Origin: Candidatus Nealsonbacteria bacterium
GTDB lineage: Bacteria; Patescibacteriota; Minisyncoccia; Minisyncoccales; JAGGXC01
Direction of reading: 5' to 3'
Length of the DNA stretch: 39,794 bases
Assembly (NCBI GenBank): GCA_026396195.1
Contig: JAPLXH010000011.1
Coordinates: 1 to 39,794 of the forward strand
The translations under genes and the position numbers were made by a program. Below, piece by piece: positions 21,981-29,023 of the stretch (position 1 is the stretch's first letter; each line of letters begins with the position of its first letter). Below the pieces are notes generated by a model. That model was not told the DNA's origin, did not search any database, and saw nothing but the letters and a program-made list of their open reading frames with translations.

Positions 21981-22343
21981 ATGAATAATGATACTAACGA
22001 TACTGATGATAATGTAACAAAAATCAAAAAGATGGTTGAAATGATGGAAACCAATGCAAAGACATTATCGGAGAAGAAAAACATTACACTCGATGAAGCT
22101 AGAAAAATAGTTCAAAAATCCTTAGAAAACATATTTGTAAAGAAAGCCTTGGAAGAACGCAAGGCTATTGAGGAATATACTACAATTCGTTTGTCTAAAA
22201 AAATTAAAGAAGCATTGAATACATGCGGACATAAAGGAGAATCTTACGATCAAATTTTGATAAAACTCATAAAATTATTTAGTAAGGGTGAAGGACGTCT
22301 GGAAAAACAAGTAAGAGAATATCTCTTAAAACAAAATCTTTAA
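21981..22343 (+). CDS. Hypothetical protein with RHH/VapB-like C-terminal motif
   Basis: 120 residues, soluble and highly charged. The N-terminal half is helical. The C-terminal half has YTTIRLSKKIKEALNTC then HKGESYDQILIKLIKLF, resembling ribbon-helix-helix antitoxins of the VapB type (TTIRLs-keik..L...gEsyddvI). No toxin gene follows, so it would be a solitary DNA-binding protein or regulator. Start at 21981 from AAGGAGGT (21965-21972). Family call is tentative. Confidence 0.55.
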   Translation: MNNDTNDTDDNVTKIKKMVEMMETNAKTLSEKKNITLDEARKIVQKSLENIFVKKALEERKAIEEYTTIRLSKKIKEALNTCGHKGESYDQILIKLIKLFSKGEGRLEKQVREYLLKQNL

Positions 22344-22351
22344 GAAAAAAC

Positions 22352-22384
22352 GCAGACAAATAGTATAAAATGTCTGCTTTTTTA
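22352..22384 (+). terminator. Intrinsic terminator
   Basis: GCAGACA (22352-22358) pairs with TGTCTGC (22371-22377), followed by TTTTTT, leading straight into the second 33-bp repeat. Confidence 0.9.
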
Positions 22385-22413
22385 TTTACCGAGAAAATTG
22401 AACTTGTCGAAGG
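22381..22413 (+). repeat. 33-bp direct repeat, copy 2 (leader)
   Basis: Second copy of the leader repeat, 480 bp from the first, with one mismatch (AAC for AGC). Both copies lie between a terminator and an RBS. Confidence 0.85.
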
Positions 22414-22440
22414 GAGGAAAGAGAGGTAGAGTTAAAAAAT

Positions 22441-22701
22441 ATGAATGATGACTTGATAAAACAACTCATAGAAGAAATTAAAAAGTTGAACAAAACAACC
22501 AAAGAGGCCAGTAAAAATACAAATCATCTTTCTAGTATAATTTTTATTATAGCTTTTGTTCAACTTTTTATAGCGTATTATCAGTTTCTTTTTTCGGTAA
22601 TAGAAGGAAAACATCAATTAATAGGGGTAGGATTTTTTATAGCTATTGTTGTCACGATTTGGTATATTTTTCATACTCTTAAAGGAAGGAGTGGGAATTA
22701 A
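22441..22701 (+). CDS. Small membrane protein, two TM segments
   Basis: 86 residues. An N-terminal amphipathic/coiled helix (LIKQLIEEIKKLNKTTKEA) is followed by two hydrophobic segments (about 31-50 and 58-78). Topology resembles small phage-like holins or accessory membrane proteins, but this is only a shape similarity. GAGAGGT lies 13 bases before the ATG. Ends just before a short terminator. Confidence 0.5.
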   Translation: MNDDLIKQLIEEIKKLNKTTKEASKNTNHLSSIIFIIAFVQLFIAYYQFLFSVIEGKHQLIGVGFFIAIVVTIWYIFHTLKGRSGN

Positions 22702-22704
22702 AAC

Positions 22705-22724
22705 GCCCATTGCTGGGCAGTTTT
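22705..22724 (+). terminator. Short intrinsic terminator
   Basis: GCCCA (22705-22709) pairs with TGGGC (22714-22718), then AGTTTTT. An inverted near-copy lies at 23569-23582. Confidence 0.8.
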
Positions 22725-22779
22725 TATTTGAAATTAGTTTATTTTATTGTGTTCTATAAATCAATAAATAATATCACCG

Positions 22780-23517
22780 CTAGAATAATTTAGGGGGATT
22801 TTCCAAAGTTATTGGTCTAGAACCGCCTCTTCCCATTCCTTCAAAAATAAAAAAACTACCGTCTTTTCCGTCTCTCCATAACTTACAGTCTTCAATCGGG
22901 TCTATGGTGATAAAAGAAAAAACGGGTTTTATTTGCACTAATGAGGTTTTATATATGGCGCGTAAAAAATCGTTGCCCATAACATTTTGTGGTATATCTG
23001 TTAATTTTAATCCGTCGAATACTAGAAAAATATGATTTAGACTTGTTATTTCTTTTGCAATAATCTCTGATTCCTTTTTAAAATCAAAGATTCCACCCTG
23101 AGATATATAGCAAACGAGCATTGTATTTGGTTCGTATTGTTTTCTTGATAATTTATTCCTTATTGTATCAAGTAAAGCGTCCTTTACTTGTTCAACCACC
23201 TCAACCTCTCTGATATGCATTTCTTGGATATTGTCCTTTTGAATAATGGTTCCGATTACGCCGTCAGGTGGGTCGATTTCTGGTTTTTGAATCCACCATT
23301 TAGTTTTATTTTGTTTAGCCACAGCTATTGCAACAATTGATGTTGCATATATTTCCTTGGCTCTTTTTAAATCCCTGTGGTTCCAAACATAGTCATGAGG
23401 CTTATTTAGTCTTTCTTTAAGTTTTCGATATTCATTCCAAAATCCGTTCAATCCCCAACATGGATTAAACCAGATAGTTCCTTTTTCTTTCAAATATAAT
23501 AAATGAGGCGGATACAT
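22780..23517 (-). CDS. Hypothetical protein, 245 residues
   Basis: Not recognised. The sequence is that of a soluble mixed alpha/beta protein: start MYPPHLLYLKEKGTIWFNPC, a YVWNHRDLKRAKEIYATS helix, TKWWIQKPEIDPPDGVIGT, EVVEQVKDALLDTIRNK, and LVCYISQGG...HIFLVFDGLK strands that could belong to a Rossmann-like or nuclease-like core. No catalytic motif is convincing. It is transcribed opposite to its neighbours from a TTGAAC/TATTTT promoter that would give an almost leaderless mRNA. No terminator was found between its stop and the convergent unit. Its flanks carry inverted copies of the same small hairpin. Confidence 0.65.
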   Translation of the reverse strand: MYPPHLLYLKEKGTIWFNPCWGLNGFWNEYRKLKERLNKPHDYVWNHRDLKRAKEIYATSIVAIAVAKQNKTKWWIQKPEIDPPDGVIGTIIQKDNIQEMHIREVEVVEQVKDALLDTIRNKLSRKQYEPNTMLVCYISQGGIFDFKKESEIIAKEITSLNHIFLVFDGLKLTDIPQNVMGNDFLRAIYKTSLVQIKPVFSFITIDPIEDCKLWRDGKDGSFFIFEGMGRGGSRPITLENPPKLF

Positions 23518-23525
23518 ATTCTTTT

Positions 23526-23554
23526 AAAATAAGCCTATTTTTAAAAAAGTTCAA
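23526..23554 (-). promoter_or_regulatory. Promoter TTGAAC-17-TATTTT (minus strand)
   Basis: -35 TTGAAC (plus 23549-23554) and -10 TATTTT (plus 23526-23531). The start point would be about 2 bases before the ATG at 23517. Confidence 0.55.
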
Positions 23555-23616
23555 GGTAAATAAAAACTGCCCAGTGATGGGCTTTTTGTATTCCTACAAC
23601 ATAGATTATGAGACGT
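23551..23616 (-). pseudogene. Mini-frame behind a good RBS with ACG where ATG is expected
   Basis: On the minus strand GGAGG is followed after 7 bases by ACG and an open frame of 21 codons. The frame runs through a terminator hairpin and ends in the TGA of the TTGAAC -35 box of the next gene. The layout copies that of the intact units, so it looks like the remains of one; it could also be chance. Confidence 0.3.
23563..23582 (-). terminator. Short intrinsic terminator (minus strand)
   Basis: GCCCA/TGGGC arms at 23569-23573 and 23578-23582; on the minus strand it is followed by AGTTTTTATTTACC. It is an inverted near-copy of the terminator at 22705. Confidence 0.7.
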
Positions 23617-23631
23617 AAATTTTCCTCCAAC

Positions 23632-23651
23632 AAAAAACCGTCTGATTGACG
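23632..23651 (-). terminator. Intrinsic terminator (minus strand)
   Basis: On the minus strand CGTC-AATCA-GACG is followed by GTTTTTT. It is the second of two tandem terminators after the broken gene at 23729. Confidence 0.6.
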
Positions 23652-23654
23652 ATA

Positions 23655-23690
23655 AAAAAAGAAAGAGGGCAAGTTTCGAAACTTAACCCT
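23655..23690 (-). terminator. Intrinsic terminator (minus strand) after the broken gene
   Basis: AGGG/CCCT outer arms (23666-23669, 23687-23690) and AAGTTT/AAACTT inner arms, followed on the minus strand by CTTTCTTTTTTT. Confidence 0.75.
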
Positions 23691-23728
23691 TTAAATTTAT
23701 ATAGATTTATTTTATCTCTAACTTCCAA

Positions 23729-24082
23729 TCAGCCATGATGAAGCATTTCGTCTAACTCTGTTTCAACGCCTATGTCGGACTTAACGTTTGATTTGAAATT
23801 TTCAGGAAACCAGTTTTTCCCTTCCTTCTTATAAAAATTTTTATCTTTTGGATGAGGATTGGGAGCCAAGATAAAGCCTGGTAATTCGGTACCTTCTCCG
23901 TCTATTATCGCAAGAAGAGAAAAAATGGCACCATTTGTTCTTTCTAACACAGATAACTTCCCCTTAGAATCCGCCCAAGACTTTGCAATTGAACGAGCCT
24001 TTTTTATAAATATTTCGCGAACCTCTTCGGTTGTATATTATCTCGGCTTTTTTTCTTCCAATTTTTTTTCTTTCTTCATCAT
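23729..24082 (-). pseudogene. Hypothetical gene interrupted by an early in-frame stop
   Basis: A consensus promoter and GGAGA RBS lead to ATG 24082 and the frame MMKKEKKLEEKKPR, which then meets TAA (24040-24038). The same frame continues without a break as YTTEEVREIFIKKARSIAK, then SWADSKGKLSVLERTNGAIF and ends ELDEMLHHG, 102 more residues. One C-to-T change (CAA to TAA) would explain it. The remaining protein (IDGEGTELPGFILAPNPHP...GKNWFPENF) is not recognised. An internal start (for example GTG near 23953) could still make a shorter product. Confidence 0.6.
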
Positions 24083-24158
24083 TATCATTCTCCTATTCAA
24101 TTTTTTACTAAGATTACTTAGTAAACAAGAGAAATAATTTTTATTTCCTTGCATTTAT

Positions 24159-24188
24159 ATTATACCATACTAATTTATAATTTGTCAA
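24159..24188 (-). promoter_or_regulatory. Consensus promoter TTGACA-18-TATAAT (minus strand)
   Basis: -35 TTGACA (plus 24183-24188) and extended -10 TGGTATAAT (plus 24159-24164 for TATAAT). The surrounding bases TTGACAAAT...AATTAG-ATGGTATAATATAA are shared with the promoter at 32242. Confidence 0.85.
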
Positions 24189-24196
24189 ACTAAAAT

Positions 24197-24237
24197 AAAC
24201 CGTTTCTACCATGAGAGCGACTTAGACGGTTTTTTTA
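24197..24237. terminator. Hairpin with T-run
   Basis: AAACCGT (24197-24203) pairs with ACGGTTT (24226-24232), followed on the plus strand by TTTTTTATTAG. On the minus strand the hairpin runs into TTTATTTTAG and the TTGACA box at 24188, copying the terminator-promoter junction of the other units. Confidence 0.6.
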
Positions 24238-24261
24238 TTAGTAATCGCAACAGTTAATCTC

Positions 24262-24471
24262 GTGGGCATTGCAATTGCTTCAATGTTTATAAGAGAAATA
24301 GACAAATCAGGAGAGAAAGTGTTTACACTTAAACAATTTTATATCTACTCGATTCTTTGGCCAGTACCCTTTATTCTAGCAATTCTCGGTACTTTAGATG
24401 CCGCGATCGCCATTAATATACATAAAGCAATGCAACGAATGCCTACGAATCAATGCAAAAGCAATTATTAG
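24262..24471 (+). CDS. Possible membrane protein fragment
   Basis: A frame of 69 residues from GTG 24262 (open upstream to about 24230 without any ATG) with two hydrophobic segments (GIAIASMFI and FYIYSILWPVPFILAILG). There is no RBS and no promoter; the T-run of a hairpin directly precedes it. It ends near a good terminator. It may be the 3' part of a gene that lost its start. Low confidence that it is expressed. Confidence 0.35.
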   Translation: MGIAIASMFIREIDKSGEKVFTLKQFYIYSILWPVPFILAILGTLDAAIAINIHKAMQRMPTNQCKSNY

Positions 24472-24484
24472 TTCTTTTGCTTAT

Positions 24485-24514
24485 CAGACACTTATTTTTG
24501 TGTCTGTTTTTTTA
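24485..24514 (+). terminator. Intrinsic terminator
   Basis: CAGACAC (24485-24491) pairs with GTGTCTG (24500-24506), followed by TTTTTTTTA. Confidence 0.9.
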
Positions 24515-24574
24515 TATAATAATTATGATTCAACTAGGAATTGTTATATTTTTTGAAAACAGTAGAATAAAATC

Positions 24575-25702
24575 ATGGAACCTTTAGCTTCAAAGATAAG
24601 ACCAAAAAATTTAAAAGAATTTGCCGGACAAGAACATCTGGTAGGGGAGGGAAAACCTTTGAATGTTGCCATAAAACAGAAACACCTGTTTTCTTTTATT
24701 TTTTGGGGACCGCCGGGAACCGGAAAAACTACTTTAGCTAAAATATATGCCAATAGTTTGAATGCCCGATTTTATGAATTATCTGCTGTTTCAGCGGGAA
24801 AAGCAGATATCAGAAATATAATAACAGAAGATATAGGGACAGAACCCAAAATTTTGTTTTTAGATGAAATCCACCGTTTCAATAAAGCTCAGCAAGATTT
24901 TCTGCTTCCTTTTGTGGAAAGAGGGGAGATAACTCTTATTGGCGCCACTACGGAAAATCCAAGCTTTGAAGTAATTGCACCTTTGCTTTCGCGTTGCCGG
25001 GTTTTTGTTTTAAACGAACTCTCGGAAAAAGAAATGCTGTCAATTATTGAACGAACCGAATTTAAAATGCAAAAAGATGCGAAAGACTGGCTGGTTAGAA
25101 TGGCAAATGGTGACGCCAGACAAGCTATCACCATGCTGGAAAACACATCAAAGCTCTATGGTAAAATTACGGTGGAAAATTTAAAAAGCACTCTTCAATC
25201 AAAATATTTAAGATATGACAAGCAAGGAGACGAACACTACAATACCATTTCAGCTTTTATTAAATGCATGAGAGCTTCCCAGCCCGATGCCGCGCTTTAT
25301 TATCTGGCCAGAATGATTGATAGCGGGGAAGACCCCAAGTTTATAGCCAGAAGGATGGTTATTTTCGCCTCTGAAGACATTGGGATGGCCCAGCCAACGG
25401 CTTTGGTAGTGGCAAATGATGTATTTAGGGCGGTGCAAAGTATTGGGCTGCCCGAATGCGGCATTAACCTGGCTCACGGAGTAGTTTATTTGTGCAGATG
25501 CAAGAAAAATAGAACAGCTTATGATGCTTATATGGCGGCAATGGAAGATGTAAAACAATATGGAAACCTGCCAATTCCTTTAAATTTACGCAACGCGCCC
25601 ACGAAACTTATGAAAGAATTGAATTATGGAAAAGGATATGAAAGATACACTACGGAAGACCTTCTACCGGATAAGCTAAAAGGCAAAAAATATTTAAAAT
25701 AA
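24575..25702 (+). CDS. rarA: Replication-associated recombination protein A (RarA/MgsA, AAA+ ATPase)
   Basis: Clamp-loader-like AAA+ ATPase acting at stalled replication forks. The N-terminus PLASKIRPKNLKEFAGQEHL is typical. Walker A is GPPGTGKTT, Walker B is ILFLDEIHRFNKAQQD, sensor 1 is GATTENPSFEV, and the SRCRVFVLNEL segment follows. The C-terminal tetramerisation domain is present (SEDIGMAQPTALVVAN, GINLAHGVVYLC, YERYTTEDLLPDKLKGKKYL). Length 375 versus about 420-450 in E. coli and B. subtilis; linkers look shortened. It lacks a strong RBS, like the housekeeping genes, and separates two parts of the accessory island. Confidence 0.95.
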   Translation: MEPLASKIRPKNLKEFAGQEHLVGEGKPLNVAIKQKHLFSFIFWGPPGTGKTTLAKIYANSLNARFYELSAVSAGKADIRNIITEDIGTEPKILFLDEIHRFNKAQQDFLLPFVERGEITLIGATTENPSFEVIAPLLSRCRVFVLNELSEKEMLSIIERTEFKMQKDAKDWLVRMANGDARQAITMLENTSKLYGKITVENLKSTLQSKYLRYDKQGDEHYNTISAFIKCMRASQPDAALYYLARMIDSGEDPKFIARRMVIFASEDIGMAQPTALVVANDVFRAVQSIGLPECGINLAHGVVYLCRCKKNRTAYDAYMAAMEDVKQYGNLPIPLNLRNAPTKLMKELNYGKGYERYTTEDLLPDKLKGKKYLK

Positions 25703-25728
25703 AAGCTGAAAAACTAAAGAAACAATAG

Positions 25729-25756
25729 TTGACATTAAAGCTCTTATTGATAAGAT
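25729..25756 (+). promoter_or_regulatory. Promoter TTGACA-16-TAAGAT
   Basis: TTGACA 25729-25734 and TAAGAT 25751-25756, about 45 bases before the GGAAGGTGG RBS of the next gene. Confidence 0.7.
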
Positions 25757-25806
25757 AAAATATTCAAAAAAGAACATTTAAAAATTAATTTAAGGAAGGT
25801 GGAAAA

Positions 25807-27585
25807 ATGGAGAAAGACATGATTAGTTTTGATGTAGAAAAAATAATTGAGGCCTGGAAAGAAATGGAAGACGAAAGAAAAGGAACAGACTTCCTGGAAT
25901 TTCAGAAAATATTATCTTCATCTTCGATTGGAAGAATCTTTGAATTAAGGGGAATAGACCTTAGGGAGCTGTTCGAAAATTTACACAGCAAAGAAATAAA
26001 AAAAATAGAAGAAGAAATAAGAAAGGAATTTTCGAACATAACGAAAGCCGAGCCGGGACTAACAGAAGAACCGCCACCAGAACTAAAAAAAGACCCACTC
26101 GCAGTAATGCCGGAAACTGAAACAATAATAAAAGAGAATAATATTCCAGAAAAAACAAATGAACAAAGAGAAAGGGAAGAAAAAAAACGCATTGTATTGG
26201 CAAAAGCAAGTACCGAGTTGGTAATTTCCAAGATAAACGAACATCAAGATCAGTTTAAACAACTGGAAAAGAAAATACTAGAAAAAATGGGACGCTATAG
26301 AAATGTTCATGAGAAAAAGAAAAAATATACGCTTATTTCAAAGATTAAGATTTTCACTATTATGGAAATCTGCGATTTCCGTAGCTTTACCGTATTAGCA
26401 GATTGGATAATAGGAAACGAAAAACTAGTGATAAAAAGTTTAGAAATCGATAATTTACCGAAAACAAGAGAAGGAATTTCCAGCGCATTCTATGGCTCGC
26501 GAGGCACTATTGAAAAACATCTTGCCGAGGGAGAGATAAAAAAGATAGCCGATGAAATTATAGACGAAATAAAGAAATCTGTAGAAAATAAAGAAAACAA
26601 TCAAAAATTGCCTGAAAAAAAGAAAGAACAAAAATTTAACATAGCAGAAGAGTCTTTACCGACAGAGAAGAAAGAACTGGAAGAAAAAAAATCCGAAGAA
26701 AAAAAATCAATTATTGCGCCGACATCTAGGGCAGAATTAATAATTTCTATGATAAATAAGCGTCAGAACTCTTTTGAATTAATGGTAAAAAAAATGTTTG
26801 AAAAAATGGGAACTTTCAACGCTCGTCAAAACGAAAAATATCCCTTAATTTTAATATTTAAACTTTTTACCATTAAGCACTTCTACGGATTTGTCTCCTA
26901 TGCTAGATTAGCAATTTGGATAGAAGAGAACAAAGAACTGGTGATAAAGGATTTAGGATTTGAAGATTTGCCGAAAACAAAAACAGAAATTTCTAATTTA
27001 CTCAATAAATCAGAACACGCTTTCAAAGAATATCTCCCTGAAGCAGGAATAAAAAAGATAGCCGATGAAATTATAGACGAAATAAAGAAATCTGTAGAAA
27101 ATAAAGAAAACAATCAAAAATTGCCCGAAAAGACAAAAACCATTTTTCAAGGCAAAAAAGAAAAACCCCTAAGTCCAAGTTTAAAAAGATCATCCGAAAA
27201 GCCAGAAGAAGAAACGACAGCAATGAGGAATTATATTTGGGGACTATTTAATCTTAATGGACAAAAGGATTACAACGAACTGCTTCGTTTAGTCAGAGAA
27301 AAGTTTAAAGGGCACGTTATAACGAAAGAAATAATTCCTCAATGGATTCAGGAAGAAAGATCAAGAAGGAACAATCTCACCTGCGGTGGAATGGATTGCT
27401 TCAAGGAAGAAGCTGGTAAAGATAAGGGTCTAACCACGGTATATTGTAGAACAGTACAAAGAATGAGGGGCAAAGACGAAAATATTTGCAACACAGAACT
27501 GGAAGAACTGATTAAAAAAGCAGACAACCGATTATCTGCTCAATTCCTTAACCAACCTCAACCACTACCTAGCCGCTCTATATAA
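25807..27585 (+). CDS. 592-residue protein with a duplicated helical domain
   Basis: Not recognised. An N-terminal helical part (about 1-130) is followed by two copies of a domain of about 150 residues. Copy 1 runs from about 132 (ASTELVISKINEHQDQF) to about 275 (NNQKLPEK), copy 2 from about 304 (RAELIISMINKRQNSF) to about 446 (NNQKLPEK). Each copy holds a F.I-.I..F..F..-A.WI segment and LPKT...IS. A C-terminal domain (about 475-592) has RNYIWGLFNLNGQKDY and four Cys (LTCGGMDCF, VYCRT, NICNTE) that may bind zinc. The linker and last helix of each copy are identical at DNA level (77 bp). Own promoter, GGAAGGTGG RBS and terminator. A large regulatory or structural protein is possible. Confidence 0.7.
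   Translation: MEKDMISFDVEKIIEAWKEMEDERKGTDFLEFQKILSSSSIGRIFELRGIDLRELFENLHSKEIKKIEEEIRKEFSNITKAEPGLTEEPPPELKKDPLAVMPETETIIKENNIPEKTNEQREREEKKRIVLAKASTELVISKINEHQDQFKQLEKKILEKMGRYRNVHEKKKKYTLISKIKIFTIMEICDFRSFTVLADWIIGNEKLVIKSLEIDNLPKTREGISSAFYGSRGTIEKHLAEGEIKKIADEIIDEIKKSVENKENNQKLPEKKKEQKFNIAEESLPTEKKELEEKKSEEKKSIIAPTSRAELIISMINKRQNSFELMVKKMFEKMGTFNARQNEKYPLILIFKLFTIKHFYGFVSYARLAIWIEENKELVIKDLGFEDLPKTKTEISNLLNKSEHAFKEYLPEAGIKKIADEIIDEIKKSVENKENNQKLPEKTKTIFQGKKEKPLSPSLKRSSEKPEEETTAMRNYIWGLFNLNGQKDYNELLRLVREKFKGHVITKEIIPQWIQEERSRRNNLTCGGMDCFKEEAGKDKGLTTVYCRTVQRMRGKDENICNTELEELIKKADNRLSAQFLNQPQPLPSRSI
26536..26612 (+). repeat. 77-bp perfect direct repeat, copy 1
   Basis: Inside the 592-residue protein gene; begins ATAAAAAAGATAGCCGATGA and ends AAAAATTGCC. 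Identical to 27049-27125, 513 bp downstream (in frame). Confidence 0.95.
27049..27125 (+). repeat. 77-bp perfect direct repeat, copy 2
   Basis: Identical to 26536-26612, whereas the rest of the two domain copies has diverged strongly. Confidence 0.95.
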
Positions 27586-27594
27586 AAAATTATG

Positions 27595-27620
27595 GCTGAA
27601 GAAAAACTTCAGCTTTTTTA
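27595..27620 (+). terminator. Intrinsic terminator
   Basis: GCTGAAG (27595-27601) pairs with CTTCAGC (27607-27613) around AAAAA, followed by TTTTTTA. TTGACA follows 8 bases later. Confidence 0.9.
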
Positions 27621-27627
27621 TTTTAAA

Positions 27628-27657
27628 TTGACAAAATACTAAATTTTATTGCATAAT
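27628..27657 (+). promoter_or_regulatory. Promoter TTGACA-18-CATAAT
   Basis: TTGACA 27628-27633 and CATAAT 27652-27657. Confidence 0.7.
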
Positions 27658-27696
27658 ATTAATAGCACATTAGATTTTTAAATATGAGGTAAAATT

Positions 27697-28134
27697 ATGA
27701 TTAAAGAAGAAACAGAACGAACGGAAAGAAATATAATAAAGTCTTTAAAACCGAAGGTCAAATCTCTGGTTATAGAATTAAGAAGATTGGGGATAGAAAC
27801 AGTTTGGTCTTGCCAAGGTTATACTGGTTGGGGAAATAATTTTCCGTGGATATGTGTTGCGATAAAAGATTTGGATAGGGTGAAAATAATAGTTAATTTA
27901 TATAATAAAACAGTTGAGCAATCCAAGGAAGAAAAAAATAGAATTTTTTGGACAATATTAAATTCACCCGCAGCATTGATACCAAACATGCAAGGTAAAA
28001 ATTTTTCTCTAGAGGAATTACAAGAAAGCGCATTAAACTTTGCTGAAACACTAAAGGAATTGAACTATGTCCCAGAAGAAATAAAACATGAGCCACAAAA
28101 TCGCATTTTGTTAGGCTCTTTTTTTTATTTCTGA
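27697..28134 (+). CDS. Hypothetical protein with SCQGY motif; terminator inside coding sequence
   Basis: 145 residues, soluble. IKSLKPKVKSLVIELRRLGIETVWSCQGYTGWG resembles small phage/CPR proteins with a conserved SCqGh/y loop (given here in pieces: LVIELRRLGIETVW and SCQGYTGWG), whose role is unknown. Helices follow (LEELQESALNFAETLKEL). GAGGT lies 8 bases before the ATG. The last codons are read through the terminator hairpin and its T-run (GSFFYF), and the stop follows only after the T-run. Confidence 0.6.
   Translation: MIKEETERTERNIIKSLKPKVKSLVIELRRLGIETVWSCQGYTGWGNNFPWICVAIKDLDRVKIIVNLYNKTVEQSKEEKNRIFWTILNSPAALIPNMQGKNFSLEELQESALNFAETLKELNYVPEEIKHEPQNRILLGSFFYF
28090..28127 (+). terminator. 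Intrinsic terminator inside the coding sequence
   Basis: GAGCC (28090-28094) pairs with GGCTC (28114-28118), with inner AAAAT/ATTTT pairing, then eight T. It lies upstream of the stop codon at 28132-28134. Confidence 0.85.
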
Positions 28135-28151
28135 ACTAAGTGAAGAAACAA

Positions 28152-28223
28152 GGTTCTGTCGAATGCAGGTTCTTATTTCCGAGCACAGCGAGGAAACAAG
28201 GTTCTACTACAGGCAAATCCTTA
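28152..28223 (+). repeat. Two copies of a 24-bp hairpin-type repeat
   Basis: Copy A (28152-28175) starts GGTTCTGTCGAATGCAGG and ends TTCTTA. Copy B (28200-28223) is degenerate (GGTTCTACTACAGGCAAATC). Both are preceded by GAAACAA. Copy A matches the inverted element at 32711-32734 in 22 of 24 positions. Confidence 0.6.
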
Positions 28224-28229
28224 TTTTTC

Positions 28230-28238
28230 TGGTATAAT
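28230..28238 (+). promoter_or_regulatory. Extended -10 promoter
   Basis: TGGTATAAT (TATAAT at 28233-28238), 24 bases before the ATG at 28263. Confidence 0.65.
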
Positions 28239-28262
28239 ATAATAATAAATAAACATAATAAC

Positions 28263-28463
28263 ATGAATCAAAATAATATATTAGCCATCTTTTTCTTAAT
28301 GGGCTTGATTTTGGGCGGAGTTTCCGGAGCCTTATATGTTGTGGCTTCGGTAAAATACCACAAGATAAACTTTGAGCAATTAAAGTATTCCGCTTTCAAA
28401 CAACTGGTAATTCTTTTTTTTATAACCATATTTGTTGTACTTTTAGCGATAATGGTTTTTTAA
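28263..28463 (+). CDS. Small two-TM membrane protein, 66 residues
   Basis: Two hydrophobic segments (about 6-28 and 45-65) with a short polar loop (VKYHKINFEQLKYS). The ATG at 28263 is taken because the longer upstream frame would include the repeat elements and the promoter. No RBS is present. Such small CPR membrane proteins are often annotated as hypothetical or pilin-system accessory; no function is claimed. Confidence 0.6.
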   Translation: MNQNNILAIFFLMGLILGGVSGALYVVASVKYHKINFEQLKYSAFKQLVILFFITIFVVLLAIMVF

Positions 28464-28484
28464 TAAAAATAAAATTATATAAAT

Positions 28485-28973
28485 ATGCCAATATTTCATC
28501 AGGGAAGTTCTTCTATGGGAAGACAAGAAAGATCATCAAGCAAACCTTCTATGCCAAACAAAAATGACAGGAGTGCGGTTCAGAAAATATTCGGAAGGTC
28601 ACCACCGGCATCAAAAGCCAAGCTAAAAGAGACGCCAGTAATACAATCAGCATTTGGCAATAAATCATCGATGAGCAGACAAGAATTCAGGTCATGGCTT
28701 CGCAATCAGCCGGAATTTAAAAAAGAATCTTATAAGCTTTATCCAAATTTATCGGAAGATAAAAGAGTTCAAGAAATAGAAAAAAATATCTGGGGTGGTG
28801 TTGGTAGTAAGTGGGGAAGTCTTATTGAAAAAGGAACAAAAGAGCCGGAAAGAAGAAAATTTGAATACGAAAGAGAATTACATACAAGCAAGATCATGAA
28901 TGATATAAAACAAAAAAATAGAAAAAAATTTGAAGAAGGTTTTATTGATAAATTTATAGAAAAGAAAAAATAG
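28485..28973 (+). CDS. Hypothetical basic protein, 162 residues
   Basis: Not recognised. The N-terminal 60 residues are Ser/Lys/Arg-rich and probably disordered (HQGSSSMGRQERSSSKPSMP). A second part has SRQEFRSWLRNQPEFKKESYKLYPNLSEDKR, given here in part as SRQEFRSWLRNQPEF, and a charged helical tail. No membrane segment. It lies 21 bases after the two-TM gene, with no promoter between, so the two may be one transcript. Confidence 0.6.
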   Translation: MPIFHQGSSSMGRQERSSSKPSMPNKNDRSAVQKIFGRSPPASKAKLKETPVIQSAFGNKSSMSRQEFRSWLRNQPEFKKESYKLYPNLSEDKRVQEIEKNIWGGVGSKWGSLIEKGTKEPERRKFEYERELHTSKIMNDIKQKNRKKFEEGFIDKFIEKKK

Positions 28974-29023
28974 TTGAAAAATAATTTTATATTATATAGT
29001 ATAGGATATTATGGAGGCAAAAA

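Noticed and set aside
21981-22701. Toxin-antitoxin pair (RHH-like protein plus following gene)
   Set aside because: The next gene is a two-TM membrane protein in a separate unit behind its own terminator and leader, not a recognisable toxin.
15384-22718. Classical integron with attC sites
   Set aside because: The hairpins are ordinary terminators with T-runs, without the paired R/L boxes of attC. The recombinase is Xer-like, and no IntI-specific insertion was recognised.
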